64,000 nucleotides of DNA from Cricetomys ansorgei (Eukaryota; Chordata; Mammalia; Rodentia; Nesomyidae). Positions 29,745-40,330 of this stretch are shown in pieces. Made by a program: the position numbers and the translations under genes. The stretch spans positions 1,441,501 to 1,505,500 of the forward strand of contig JAMJFZ010001222.1 in NCBI GenBank assembly GCA_026225945.1, in the 5' to 3' direction. The first letter of the stretch is position 1; each line of letters begins with the position of its first letter. The notes below the pieces were generated by a model, which was not told the origin of the DNA, did not search any database, and saw only the letters and a list, made by a program, of their open reading frames with translations.

Positions 29745-29962
29745 ATTTCTTTTTATCTTTTTTGTTTTTATGTTTTCAAGACAAGGTTTCACTGTGAGAC
29801 CTGGAACTCACTCTGTAAAACAGGGTGGCCTCAAACTCAGAGATCTGCCTGCCTCTCCTTCCCAACTGCTTCTGGTGTCATGCTCAGTTTTATGTGGTGC
29901 TGGGGACTGAACCCATGCCTCCCTGAGTGGTAGGCAAACATATTACCACTCCCCCAGTCTTA
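29745..29962 (-). mobile_element. B4-like composite SINE (B1 plus ID), antisense
   Basis: A T-rich leader precedes an antisense B1 body (GACAAGGTTTCACTGTGAGA, GGTGGCCTCAAACTCAGAGA). It is followed directly by an antisense ID part (GGTGCTGGGGACTGAACCCA, then ACCACTCCCCCAGTC). That order (B1 then ID in antisense) is what a reversed B4 would give. Confidence 0.65.
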
Positions 29963-29989
29963 CAATACTGTATAACCAACCTAGATCTA

Positions 29990-31045
29990 GAAACAGAACA
30001 AATTCCGCTCCCTGGACCCCTGCCCCGCATTTCCTTTTCAGGTTGACCCTGAAGGGAACCGGGCAAGGGTTTGTCGCTGAGCTGCTAATCCCTCAAGTTG
30101 AGTTGGGGGAAGTAAGAGAGAGGGCTGAGTGGAGGTCGTTGGAGTAAAGGGCAGAGCAGGAGCCTCGACAATGCCTTTCCGGTCCCAGCGTCTTCTGGTT
30201 TCCTGGTTGCAGGTCAAATAGCCCTGAGATCCTGCATTCCTCCTGCCCACCCTGGCCTATAGTAGCATCTCCTTCCAGGTGTTCAATGGGGTGTGGAGGT
30301 GTTGTGGGCTTTAGGAAGAGCTGAGGAGGACTGACCAAGCCGGCTCAGCCTTTCCAGGCCAAGCTTCAGACCTCAGACCTTTGTCTGAGGCCACATGTCT
30401 ACCCCCTTCTGAGGGAGGGTGTGGCTCCGCGCTCCTTAAGGAATTTCCACTCCAGAGGACTGACAAAAGTCAGTCTTCAGGAGTGTCTTCACTCAATCAA
30501 AAGAATCCTCTCATTAGTGGGAGAGGACTAAAGGTCATTGTCAGTCAGCAGGCCCTGAGTCAGCCAGGGAAACAGCCAAGCCCACATGATGCATCTTGGA
30601 GTCTTTAACCTGGGTAGACAGGAGCCCGGAGCCACCTCAGAGATGAAATCTGGACAAGCCGGACCCACGAGTCTTAACAATGGCTTTCCTCGGGCTCCTG
30701 TCTGCTCCACCCACACTTCAGCCCTAGGTAGTGTATGTGCGTGTGTGGGCGCTGCCCTTAGGGACACTGCACGCCATCTTCTGGCGTGTGCAGTGGAGGC
30801 CCTCACTGCGGCCCAGTTTCCATTCTGTGGAGTCATCGCCCCTGTACCGCCTCTGCCCATTCTCAGGGGCCAAGAGTCCCAGGATGGCGGCCGAAGAGGA
30901 ACCTGTTCCTCTGGCTGGCTGGTATCTTCCAGGCATCCAAATGTGGAACCTCAGCCACCTCGTGGGGGTCAGAGCTTGGCGTGCCAGTTGTGCGATTCTG
31001 GGAATTCTCCCCTTTCTTGGATGCCTAATTTCAGGTCCTTTTTGT
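29990..31045. other. No gene recognised; contains an imperfect palindrome
   Basis: Unique and GC-richer than its surroundings. The 157-codon plus frame at 30586-31059 and its antisense frames overlap, have no domain and are judged chance. An imperfect palindrome lies at 30765-30795. Confidence 0.35.
30765..30795. promoter_or_regulatory. Imperfect palindrome with YY1-like core
   Basis: CACTGCACGCCA (30765-30776) pairs with TGGCGTGTGCAGTG (30782-30795) across a 5-nt TCTTC loop, with a 2-nt bulge. The centre reads CGCCATCTTCTGGCG, which contains the YY1-type GCCATCTT and resembles the CTCTTCTGG segment of rodent B2. Binding is inference. Confidence 0.35.
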
Positions 31046-31196
31046 CCTTTGTTTTTTGAGACAGGGTCTGCCTACGTAACCTAACCCTGGGTGTCCTGGA
31101 ACTTGTTATGTAGACCAGGCTGGCCTTGAACTCAGAGATCTTCCAACCGTGACTCCTAGGTGCTAGAATAAAAGGTGTGCTACACCACTCCCAGCT
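31046..31196 (-). mobile_element. B1 SINE, antisense
   Basis: GTTTTTTGAGACAGGGTCTG, GTAGACCAGGCTGGCCTTGA and GTGCTAGAATAAAAGGTGTG give an antisense B1. Confidence 0.88.
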
Positions 31197-31479
31197 ATTG
31201 TCTCCAATCTTAGACAAGGAACTGAGAACAGTAGCAATGTCAGGTGACTGGTGATTAGGCTATCAGCCCACAGCTAGTATCCTCGCCACAGCTTCTGGAC
31301 AGGCCTGTGCGGGCCTGAGATTTATGCAATGGTAATCCAAGAATACATTCAGATGAGTGTCCTCTGGATCACGCCTGTGGCCAGCAGGAGCTAAGTGCTG
31401 CCTGCCTGGAGCAGAGACGACATCCAGGCCACCACCACAGTGAGCTGAGCTGTCTGAACCTCCCAGAGCCCGAGAACGC

Positions 31480-31553
31480 TGACCGCTACATGCACACTGT
31501 GGCACAAACAAGCACCCCATACCCAACAAATAAACACATTAATTTAATCTAAA
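31480..31553 (+). mobile_element. B2/B3 SINE 3' tail
   Basis: CTACATGCACACTGTGGCAC and AACAAATAAACACATTAAT resemble the end of a B3. The head is not recognisable. Confidence 0.35.
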
Positions 31554-31561
31554 CAGACGAT

Positions 31562-31620
31562 TTGACACTGATTTGAGGTCAGTCTGGGCTATGTAGTGAG
31601 ACCCTGCCTTTAGAGAAAAG
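31562..31620 (+). mobile_element. B1 3' fragment, sense
   Basis: TTTGAGGTCAGTCTGGGCTA and TGTAGTGAGACCCTGCC with a short A-rich tail are the right end of a B1. Confidence 0.6.
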
Positions 31621-31834
31621 GGAGGAAAGAAAAGAATTGTTGCTCTAATTAGGTTTCCCCTTTAAAGTCCTGATAAGCATACATCCCAGGTTGGAATCCC
31701 AAAGATGGGAAATATAGCACGCATTGTGGAGTAGCTAACCCCCTTCCTGGCCCCTAAGTACCAAAGCTATTCTTTCAAAAACTAAACTGAGTGGTAAGAG
31801 CACAAGGTGAAAAAGTAAGAGAAGAAAGGGTGCA

Positions 31835-31936
31835 GAAGGAAGGAAGGGAAGGAGGGAGGGAGGAAGGGAGGGAGGGAGAGAGGGAGGGAGGAGGAGAGAG
31901 GGAGGGAGGGAGAGAGGGAGGGAGGGAGGGAAGAAG
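31835..31936 (+). repeat. (GGGA)n/(GGAA)n polypurine tract
   Basis: About 100 bp of pure purine. The Pro/Ser/Leu frames opposite are artefacts. Confidence 0.95.
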
Positions 31937-32135
31937 ACTGTTGGTTCCCATGAGGCACTGAAGGGTGTTGTGGCAGGCACATCTGTGCCCTCTGGTTGGC
32001 TCCTGTCTAGAGTTTATATCCAGTGGTCACAGAGGGCCTGTGTGGTCCTGGAGCAAGGGCTTTAATGGCCTGTGTGAAGGCTTTGCTCTGCCCTTCGCTA
32101 GCTTTGCATGGGTTTATACAGCTTATTAGCTTCTG

Positions 32136-32465
32136 TCCTGGTTAGGTTTTTTTTTTTTTTTTTTTATCAACTTGACATGAGCCAGAGTCAAGGGAAGAGG
32201 CGACCTCAGCTGAGAACATACCTCCATCAGATTGTGCTGTGGGCAAGTCGGGGGGGGGGTGGGGCATATTTTCTGGATTGATGATTTTTCGGGAGGATCC
32301 AGCCCATAGTGGGCTGTGCCTTCCCCGGGCAGGTGGGGTCCTCTGCTGTATAAGAGACTGATGAACAAGCCATGAGGAACAAAGCAGTAAGCAGGTTCCT
32401 TCCTGCCTTGGGCCTGCTTGTTTGATCATAGTGCTTATCACAGCAGTGGAGAGCAAACCGAGACT
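32136..32465 (+). mobile_element. ERVL-MaLR solo LTR (MT/ORR1-like), sense
   Basis: A T-run (32147-32165) near the 5' end is followed by ATCAACTTGACATGAGCCAG, CTCAGCTGAGAACATACCTC, GGATTGATGATTTTTCGGGA, the TATA-like TGTATAAGAG at about 32347 and AACAAAGCAGTAAGCAGG. The polyadenylation block is deleted, so it is shorter than the copy at 582-997. A G-run lies near 32252-32262. Confidence 0.75.
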
Positions 32466-32824
32466 CCTAAGCATCAGATTCATGGTTTAGAAGTGGGGCT
32501 TGTCCTGCAGATGAGGTATCATTAGCAAGTCCACCTGTGCTATGACAAACCAGCCCAGCATCCGTCTCTGCTGCCCCTCCCACTCGGTGTACAGGCCAAC
32601 AGCAACCACTGGGTCCCCAAGGCCCAAGAGATCTGGTTGTGGTGGCCACATTCCAGGGCTCCCAAGGAGAGGAGATTCCATCTTTCTGTAGCAGGCAGGG
32701 CCTAGGAGGGCTTCTTTTCTAGCCCTCAGTGAGCGATGAGGATGTGAAACCAGAGGCAGCAGGCACGCCCTCCTTCATGCCACACAGGGAGTCAGCGGCA
32801 AATCCAAGGGTTTTACCTGGGATC
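32466..32824. other. No gene or repeat recognised
   Basis: Unique sequence. Confidence 0.35.
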
Positions 32825-32950
32825 CTCTCTTTCTTTCCTTTCCTTTCCTTTCCTTTCCTCTTCTCTTCTCCTCTCCTCTCCTCTCCTCTCCTCTCCTCTC
32901 CTCTCCTCTCCTCTCCTCTCCTCTCTCTCTCTTCTCTTCTTCTTTCCTCT
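32825..32950 (+). repeat. (CTTTC)n to (CTCTC)n polypyrimidine tract
   Basis: TTTCC pentamers pass into about 14 CTCTC pentamers and then CT dinucleotides. The tract abuts the poly-T end of an antisense B1, so it probably grew from the SINE tail. Confidence 0.95.
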
Positions 32951-33080
32951 GTTTGTTTTGTTTTAGAAACAGGATCTCACTGTGTATCCCTGGCTGTCCT
33001 GGAACTTGCTCTGTGAATGAGGCTGGCCTTGAACTCACAGAGACCTGCCTGCCTCTGCCTCCACAGTGTTGGGATTAAAG
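32951..33080 (-). mobile_element. B1 SINE, antisense
   Basis: AGAAACAGGATCTCACTGTG, TATCCCTGGCTGTCCTGGAA and TCTGCCTCCACAGTGTTGGG identify it. Confidence 0.88.
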
Positions 33081-33192
33081 TCTTATTTTTATTTATACTT
33101 TTAGAGAGTTTTACTATGTAGCTTATGTATGCTGGCCTTGAACACAAATTCCCGAGAGCAAGATTACAGGTGTTTGCTACCACACCTGGCTT
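33081..33192 (-). mobile_element. B1-like SINE, antisense, older
   Basis: TTAGAGAGTTTTACTATGTA, TATGCTGGCCTTGAACACAA and TTGCTACCACACCTGGC follow the B1 order with a shortened middle. The neighbouring B1 appears to have landed at its poly-T end. Confidence 0.7.
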
Positions 33193-33977
33193 CCAAAGTA
33201 TTCTTGTTTAAGGAGAGAAGACTTGCTGAGAAGACTCCTTTCAATAGAGAATTTATTTTTTCCCCTCATCCATTTTGAACCTATCAAAATGGTAATTCAA
33301 AAAAATCACTGGTGGGGAGGGGAAGGTATATGTGCTGACAGGAAGAAGTGGAGCAGGTGAGTCATTGCAGAAACCCTGAGGGAGTGGAGGCAGGGCTGTG
33401 ATCCGGGACAAGAGAGGCGGGACCTCCATTAGACATTGGATGTCAATCATATTGCTTTGTCAGGTAGCATGAACCTAGAAGTACCTTTCCCACTGAGAGC
33501 AGGAACCTAGGCCTTAGGACATACTGAATTTAAGAAAAATTATTTGGCCTGAAATTAAAAGCATTGTGTGTTAAAAGGAGGGACATTACCACAAGTGTCA
33601 AGGGGAGGCAGATCTGGGTGTTACTTTCAGAGAGAAGCAGTCACCAGAAGCAAGCTGGCTTCTGACGGGTGATCTTAATGGAAAATGTCTTTAGCTACTG
33701 AAACGTGGATTTGTATCAGTGACACAAGGGCAGTCCAAAGAGCCTGTCTGAGACCATAATGTGCATTGAGAGACCTAGAATTAGTCTTTAACCAGTGTGG
33801 TTAAGTTGGGAGGTAGTGGCATTTAGAATCTGAACTACCTTCAATACTGTGGGATGTATTAAATCAAAAACATTTTAGTTTCGGAGTTTCTATGAGGAGT
33901 ATTGACTTTTAACTCAGTTCTAGCCAATTTGTGACATAAACAAGGCAGGATCTGACTTATCAAAGACAGTTTGGTAC
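33193..33977. other. No gene or repeat recognised
   Basis: Unique, AT-richer sequence. No coding frame above 65 codons. Confidence 0.4.
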
Positions 33978-34282
33978 TGTATTAGCTTTGTGCTACTTTA
34001 ACAAATAGCTGAGATGAATCAGCTTATAAAGCAAAAATGGTTTAATTTAGCCCACAGTTACGGAGTTCCTAGTGTATAATTGACTAGTCCTTATTGTATG
34101 GACCAATGTTGAGGCAGCTCATGGCCAAGGAGATTAAGAGGCAGAGTCCCACTATCCCCTTTAAGACATGGTTCCAATGGCTGGCCCTTCCTCCTAAAGA
34201 CTGTGCCAGTCTCCCAGTAGTGCTGCGGAGGACCAAGCCTTTAACAATGGTGTGCCTTGGAGAAAATTTCAGACCCAAATGA
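33978..34282 (-). mobile_element. MaLR (MLT/MST-like) LTR, antisense
   Basis: ATTAGCTTTGTGCTACTTTA, AAAATGGTTTAATTTAGCCC, GGCAGAGTCCCACTATCCCC, CCAGTCTCCCAGTAGTGCTG and ACCAAGCCTTTAACAATGG keep the antisense MaLR order. It is older than the MT/ORR1-like copies. Confidence 0.65.
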
Positions 34283-35721
34283 ATTTTCAAGGCAGTATTG
34301 TGTCATCTAGGCGGTCAGCTCAGGGAAACTGAGTCACCCTCACAGACAGAAGCTGGAAAAGTCAGCTATACCCTCAGGCACACTTCAGAGACATCTGGAG
34401 AAGCTGATACATGACTCGCACGCCTTCACCTATGGCTGTCATCTTAAACAGTGATTCATTTCCACCCAACAGCTCGGCAGTGTTTCAGATCTGTCACTTC
34501 GTGGAATCAGGGGCAATTCAGGATTGGGAAAGAAAAGTCTCTCTGTTTCTTCGTGAAACTCTAGCTCGTGTGCAGCTGGATGCTTGCCTTCCCGTGGTCC
34601 TAAAGACTGGCCTCCATCCAGCCTCTGCTCCATTCAATTCATTCAAGTGGCTTATGCCATAGCAAGAAGGTATGACTAAGTGAGCCACACCGGAGCACAT
34701 TCATTCAGATGAGACCTAGGCCTGAGGATGCCACTTAGTGACCTTCCCCAGCTTCTACAGCCTAGCCACTTGCCTGCATTAAAATATGCTGTCTGTCAGG
34801 GCCTGGAGAGACAGCTCAGCAGTTGAGAGCAAACTTGATTAAATTCTTCTATCTGCACCAGGCTAACTCTCCCTCCCACGTGCTTCAACTCGGCCCCTTA
34901 CTACTTAACACACAAACTGGGTGACTGTCAAGCTTAGTTAGTCCCAACACGGGCAGCAACTGGGAAAAGTGACCCAAGCACCTATCTGCTGGGTGAGTTT
35001 TCCTGAGAAAGCTGGCTGCTGTGTGCATCTCATGCAAAGCACCAAAATAAGGGACACGGTAAAGTAGTTTACATTTATGACATCGAGGAGGCTCAATGGG
35101 AACCAGCTCTGTGTTGGCTGAGTCGGCTGCAGTCCCAGAACGGAGGATGACAGCTACGAGTGTCCCAGCGATGGCTGACATGACAGCTGAGCATCCGGAG
35201 ACCAATTCTTCCACTGAGAACCAAATCAAATGTGCAGTCACCAAAGGTTGTCTCACATCAGTGCTGCCTGAAAGAAGCCATTTGAGGTCACAGAAGAAGG
35301 AAGAAGCCAGGCGCTGATCAGATGCAGGCCTTGGGAGCTAGGGGCGTGTCCATGAACTTTTATACCTCCCTCACTCTTAGGACTTTGGCCAATCACCATC
35401 AATTCTCCCAGAGGGATTGGCAATGCGTCTTTTAAGTTAAAAAGGAACAGGTTGCTTCTTTGCTTGTTTTGAGGAATGTAGGATAAGGGAGCTCTTTCTT
35501 GAGGAGACCATGCCTTGCCAAGGAGTGGTTATGAGGAAAGAGAATGCTCTTGGTTGGAGGAGTAGTGTTAGGATGGAAGGCTAAGCAGGCTGGGTGTCTG
35601 TGGTCCACAGGAAGGGCACATGTCAAAGATGGAAGTGGCCATGGGGGAAGGAGGGCACAGGGAGGCCAAACAGGCAGGGGACTTGCATGAGTTTTTTTTA
35701 AACATCAAGAATGCTTCCTGT
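34283..35721. other. No gene recognised; B2 scrap near 34801
   Basis: Unique sequence except a truncated B2 head at 34801-34835 (GCCTGGAGAGACAGCTCAGC). The 123-codon antisense frame at 34885-35256 and the 73-codon sense frame at 35096-35317 overlap; I recognise neither. Confidence 0.35.
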
Positions 35722-35886
35722 TGTCAGGTGGTGGTGGCCCGCGCCTTTAATCCCAGCACTTGAGAGGCAGATGCAGGTGGATCTCTGTGAGTTCGAGGCC
35801 AGCCGGGTCTACAGAGTGCGTTCCAGGACAGCCGGAGTTACTACAGAGAAACCCTGTCCTGAAAAACAAACAAACAACAACAAAAC
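35722..35886 (+). mobile_element. B1 SINE, sense, well preserved
   Basis: TCAGGTGGTGGTGGCCCGCG, CCTTTAATCCCAGCACTTGA, GAGTTCGAGGCCAGCCGGGT and ACAGAGAAACCCTGTCCTGA are close to a young B1. CpGs are still intact, and an (AAAC)n tail follows. Confidence 0.93.
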
Positions 35887-36081
35887 GTTTTCTGTCTTTT
35901 TCATTTTACACAACGTTACTTAGAGGGAGATATTAACAATCTGATTATATAGTCTGTATATAATCTATTTGTAATCTACATATAACCTATGCAAAGAGGA
36001 CCATCATATAGATCTGAAAATGCCAACTTCACAAATGATGGTGCAGCTAGTCTCTTCTTAAAAATCTACAGCTACCATTTG

Positions 36082-36185
36082 AGGGGGATGGCTTAGTGGG
36101 TAGGAACACTTGCTTCAAAAACACGGGGACTCGAATTTAAATCCCTAGTGCCCACATAGAGCCAGGCACGGCCACACGGGCCACC
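36082..36185 (+). mobile_element. B3-like SINE, sense, truncated
   Basis: GGGGGATGGCTTAGTGGGTA, GAACACTTGCTTC and GGGGACTCGAATTTAAATCC carry recognisable A- and B-box regions. The right part is missing. Confidence 0.55.
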
Positions 36186-36420
36186 CTAGGTCAACCAGCC
36201 CTCCTCCCCAAAACATTCCATTAATGTTAATAAGTTTAAAAACCTAGAGTTCCCAACTGTATAATCTATGTCACAGTGGAACTGAACTATGTATTGAAGG
36301 CTTTCTTTCCCAAACTGGAAGAAATTGGTATGTGTGGGTAGAAGGCCTTTTTTCTGTTTTAAATTATGAATATAGAAGCTAAGTTGACGTCTAAGTTTTA
36401 GACAAGGTTTGTTTACTTGA

Positions 36421-36579
36421 AGTGTCTGTGTGCTTTGCAGGCATCTGTGCACCATGTACAGGCAGTGCCCTTAGAGGCCAGGAGAGGGTGTCGGATCTCA
36501 GACTGCTGCGAGCAGCCACGTGGGCTCTGGGAATTGAATGCAGGTCCTCTGGAAGAGCAGCCAGTGCTCCAGCTCTAAG
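36421..36579 (-). mobile_element. B2 SINE, antisense
   Basis: TCTGTGCACCATGTACAGGC, AGGCCAGGAGAGGGTGTCGG, GGAATTGAATGCAGGTCCTC and GCAGCCAGTGCTCCAGCTCT are the reverse complement of B2. Confidence 0.85.
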
Positions 36580-36715
36580 GGAGGGCCTCACTATGTAACC
36601 CTGGCTGGCCTGAAACTTGCTATGTAGACCAAGCTGTACTTGAACTTCTGGTGATTTTCCTACCTCTACCTCCCAGGTCCTGGATTACAGGCTTGTACCA
36701 TCATGCCTGCCTCTG
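36580..36715 (-). mobile_element. B1 SINE, antisense, truncated start
   Basis: CTCACTATGTAACCCTGGCT, GTAGACCAAGCTGTACTTGA and GGATTACAGGCTTGTACCAT identify it. It directly abuts the B2, which appears to have inserted at its poly-T end. Confidence 0.8.
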
Positions 36716-37310
36716 ATGTCTAATCTAAGCCATAAAGAGTTTATGTTGAAAATAAAAGTCTTCATTTCATTTGTCCTAAACCTTCCCCACCTCCGTTCTC
36801 TAGTCCCTCATAAGGCAACTGTTCCTGCTAACTCCTTTAAGGAAATTGAGTGTAAATTCTTTCCATGGCCTGAATATTCTTTGAAAAGGATAAAGAGAAA
36901 CAAAATGTGCCCATTTTCCCTTGGAAAATTAGCTAGTTTTATGAATTGAAACTCTTAAAAAATAAATCATTTTGTTCGAAAGAAGCCAGAATACACATTT
37001 ATTCCTGTATTTCCGATTTCTTGGTGGGATGGTGGACATTTCCAGAGAGAATTCAAGCCAAAGTTCTACATGTCTGGTCTGGAAACCTGTTTTCCAAGCC
37101 TGCCCTCAGTTGTTTATGGAGAAATAAGCCTTTCATGGCAAATGGGAACAGATCCTGGGTCAGGTCCGCGTCTTCGCTCTGTAATTGGAATGTATTGAGT
37201 GGGTGCTGGGGTCGGGCAGATGAGCACAGGGCTGGCGGTGCTTCCTCAAAACCAATTAGATGCGACCTTCCTGTGTAATGTGCTTTGTTATGTTTTCTCA
37301 TGAAACTGGG
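36716..37310. promoter_or_regulatory. Candidate conserved non-coding block
   Basis: This repeat-free stretch follows a SINE cluster. It is A/T-rich with a forkhead-type TGTTTAT near 37113, a TEAD-type GGAATGT near 37188, a CCAATTAG homeodomain-type site near 37250 and no coding potential. This is a guess from composition and motif density, without comparative evidence. Confidence 0.25.
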
Positions 37311-37974
37311 GACTTTTGTAAGAAAGGTGCGGTGGAGTGGGCTGGGCGGGGAGGGGTGTGCTCTTTCTTGGTTGGCATTTTATTTAAACAGGAAGCTTTC
37401 CACCCCATAATATACTAGCCCTCTGTCTTCTTATTTTTGTTTCCAATGGTAACAAATGTGTGAATGGATGCAGAAGTTGGCAGATTGCTGTGTGCAAGGG
37501 AGAACGAGTGGGTACGTTGAAGGGCAAATGGATAGTGTGTGTATTTGGGGCAAGTTCTGAAAAATTAAATTCTTCCTCTGAGATTTTTAAAAAAAACAAA
37601 AAAACAAAAAAAAAAACCCAAATGGTCCTCTCTCTGCCTTATTTCTCCCAGGTCTACCTATTTCTAGGTCACTGGAGTGACCAGACCTCTCTGTTTCTGA
37701 GGAACTGTTGGGGTGAGTGCTGGGTGCCAGCCTACCACAGAGATTCGGTAGGAGAAGAAAAGGCTGGTGTCTGTGCACACTGAGTTTCTGCTGGGGACTC
37801 AGGTGCCAGCTCTCTTTGCCTTTCGGTGGAAGGAAATTGAATAAGACCTCGTCCTCAGTCCCAGGTAATGTGAACAGTTTAATCCTGCCAATGAAAGCAA
37901 AGTTTTTGCCAGGCTCATTCCATTTGTTCATCTGTTTACTCCCCCTTTGTGTAGGTCTGAGGTCATAGTGTGTC
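37311..37974. other. No gene recognised; A-rich tract
   Basis: Unique sequence with an A-rich run at 37588-37617. The 163-codon antisense frame at 37587-38078 starts inside an L2-like fossil and is not credible as a gene. Confidence 0.35.
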
Positions 37975-38092
37975 CACTTTGAGTCTTTAACCTCTGGAAT
38001 GCAAGGGCTGGGCTTTATTTGTCCAAATCCCTCTTCAAGTCTTGAAACAGCCTTGGGTACATAATCAGAGCTCAACAAACATTTGACGGAGC
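37975..38092 (+). mobile_element. L2 3' end, sense
   Basis: CCTCTGGAATGCAAGGGCTG, GGCTTTATTTGTCC and AGAGCTCAACAAACATTTGA match the L2 tail (gaatgtaagctcc...agggcagg..tttgtct ... gctcaataaatatttg). Confidence 0.5.
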
Positions 38093-39476
38093 AAACTCTC
38101 TATCAGACATCTAGTCTTCTGGAGACCTCTTCCCCCCTGCGAGTGTATTTATTGTGGTGACTTGGGCCCCTGCAGCTTGCCTGGTTTTACAGTGGAGAGG
38201 GTGGGTTATCAAGTGATACCCAGAGAGTGCAGAGAGCCACAGGCAGAGCACACCGCTGTTCGTCAGCTAAGCGTCCCGCACGTAGCTCACTGGTTAGGTT
38301 TGTATGAGTACAAGAAATACTCATTGCTGGGCATGCTGCTAGTCCATTCTTCTGAAACGAGCCACACGGTGCCAGAATCCTTACTTGGGTCCTTATCTCC
38401 CTAGTCTTTTTATGGGATTGGAGCAGGATCCAACAGGTGTCCTCCCTGCACATGGTTTTTGTGGCGCATTTTCACAGTCCCTGAGGCGCCTAAGGGCGGT
38501 ATTCCAGGGTCAGTGGTATTGATGGCCATATTAGTTAATGGTGGCAGGGAAGAGCCACCGTGCTTGTCTGCAGAGCCTGTGCTTTGCTGGGACAGCTTGT
38601 TGCTATGGCAGGGCTCGAGGACAAAGGACTCTGAGGTTTGGAGCCTGGTCTGCCAAAGAGAGCAAAGTGTGAACACCGAAGAAGGCCATAACAGATGCGA
38701 GTTAGCAGAGGACCAGGGAGGCCTGCAGAGTTCCGTCAGTGGAGGTGAGCGAGAGGAGTGAAGCAGAGAGGCCACAGCAGACCTGGGAATGGCTACAAAC
38801 CTTTTCTACTTCGTGTTAAAGAACTATAGACAGTACTGCCAAGGGGTAAAGTTCAACATCTGAAGCATGTTGAAGAAGTAATTCTGCAATTCTCCCTTCG
38901 TCCATCTGATATTGAAACATAGTATAAACAATCCCCTTGGGTACTCGGGAAACCCAATAGCCCCATCCTGTCCCAGAGCAGCAGAATGGGATGCTGGCCT
39001 CTCAACCATGCAGCCGCCAAGGGCTCTGAGTACAGGGCTAACTTCAGTCCAGGGGAGGAAACTTTCCAGAAGTCCTGGGCCAGGGATGTAGATGGCAGCT
39101 GGGGTGGAGGGTGGTCGTGGCAGCTGGGGTCGAGCTTGGTCATAGGTACTTTCTCCAACCCAGAGCACAGAACTCAGCTCCTGGGTTAAAGGACTTCTGA
39201 GAAACTCAGGAGAGCTGTGGATTGTTCCTTATGTGACCTCAAAATAGCAAGGCCATAGGAAGACTGCTGCGTGGAGCTGCAGTTCCCATAAAGTATGTGT
39301 AAAGGCAATTTGTGCCAGAAAACCACACTCTCTCCACTGCACGGTTCAGTGATGTGGTCCTCCTAGAGTTAGGAAAGGGGTTGGGGTGGTACTCAGCAAG
39401 GCCCAAGATGCTAGCACCTAAAGATCAAAAAGAAAGATTCAATATGGCGATGAAATTGACTTAAAAATGGGATGAC
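38093..39476. other. No gene or repeat recognised
   Basis: Unique sequence. Opposed frames of about 100-121 codons at 38410-38775 and 38824-39168 share DNA and have no domains. Confidence 0.4.
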
Positions 39477-39645
39477 AAGGCAGTCATGGGAGCAGATGAC
39501 TGTACCCCAGCACGGAGTAGGCAGAGGCAGGAAAAGCAGAAGTTCAAGGTTGTCCTTAGCTACACAGCCCAGTCGGGGGCTAGCCTGAACTACAGAGGCT
39601 CTGTCTCAAAGCCAACCAACCAACCAAGCAAACAAAGCAATAAAG
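39477..39645 (+). mobile_element. B1-like SINE, sense, diverged
   Basis: CCCAGCACGGAGTAGGCAGA, AGAAGTTCAAGGTTGTCCTT and GAACTACAGAGGCTCTGTCT keep 7SL-SINE order. An (AACC)n-like tail follows. Confidence 0.65.
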
Positions 39646-39959
39646 ACAGTTATAATACACATTCTGAGTGTGGTTTTCCTGGCACAACTTGCCGTTGCAC
39701 ACTTTGTGGGAGCTGCAGCTCCATGCAGTGCTTTCATCATTCAGACCCGCTTTACCTTCTCTCAAACCAAAGGGTTCTTTGCTCTTCACCAAACAATTTC
39801 GGCCTTGTTCTCATTCTTCACTTGGGATGTTGAAAAAAATGCTCTCAGAAACAGTTCCACCATTCAAAAATTCCAAATATATCCACGAGCTTTCATTACT
39901 CCTCAAGATTACAGGAATTTTCCTTGGAATCGGTTTGAGTCTGGGTAGAGCTGCTGCCT
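39646..39959. other. No gene or repeat recognised
   Basis: Unique sequence with short frames only. Confidence 0.35.
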
Positions 39960-40330
39960 TTCATGTCGCCTCTGGCTTTTGAAATGCGTTTTGGTAAATT
40001 GAAGGCTCTGAACTTACGTTTATTTATTTAGCCAAATTTAGTCCATCTAAATATGCTTTGTCATTAAAAACCCCAAAAGAAAAAGTCATTTCGAGCCCTC
40101 CTCCTGAATCTCAGTGTGGAAATTAACTGGGCGAGATATTCCGGAGGCATTTCCGACCTTCAGCCCTAGCCGCTGTTGACATTAAAACATGGAGACAGCT
40201 GGACAGAAAAAGACAGCTCTTGGCATCTCATTGAGCAATTCCAACAAAACCTGGAAAGCCGTTCCACCTTCTTGCCCTAACTTTGTCAATTAGACCCCAC
40301 GAGATGCCAAGTCTCAGGAGCTGGTTTATC
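39960..40330. promoter_or_regulatory. Candidate conserved non-coding block
   Basis: Repeat-free and A/T-rich, with a cluster of developmental-type motifs: ATATGCTTTGTCATTA (POU-type ATGC next to SOX-type CTTTGT) near 40055, an ETS-like TTCCGGA near 40140, CATTAAAA and GTCAATTAGA near 40285. No coding frame. Conservation is unverified. Confidence 0.3.

Noticed and set aside
30586..31059. 157-codon plus-strand frame with several overlapping frames
   Set aside because: It runs into an antisense B1, and overlapping open frames on both strands point to base composition and not selection.
31835..31936. Search for a CRISPR-like array in the long simple-repeat tracts
   Set aside because: None of the tracts has unique spacers between constant repeats. 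All are tandem microsatellites in a rodent genome.
32729..33016. 95-codon frame ending in a B1-derived hydrophobic tail
   Set aside because: It is formed by a CT tract and an antisense B1, a standard exonisation-like artefact.
34885..35317. Overlapping 123-codon antisense and 73-codon sense frames considered as a processed pseudogene
   Set aside because: I could not match either translation to a known family, and no poly-A tail or target duplication is visible.
37587..38078. 163-codon antisense frame
   Set aside because: It starts within L2-like sequence and ends in an A-rich tract, with no domain.
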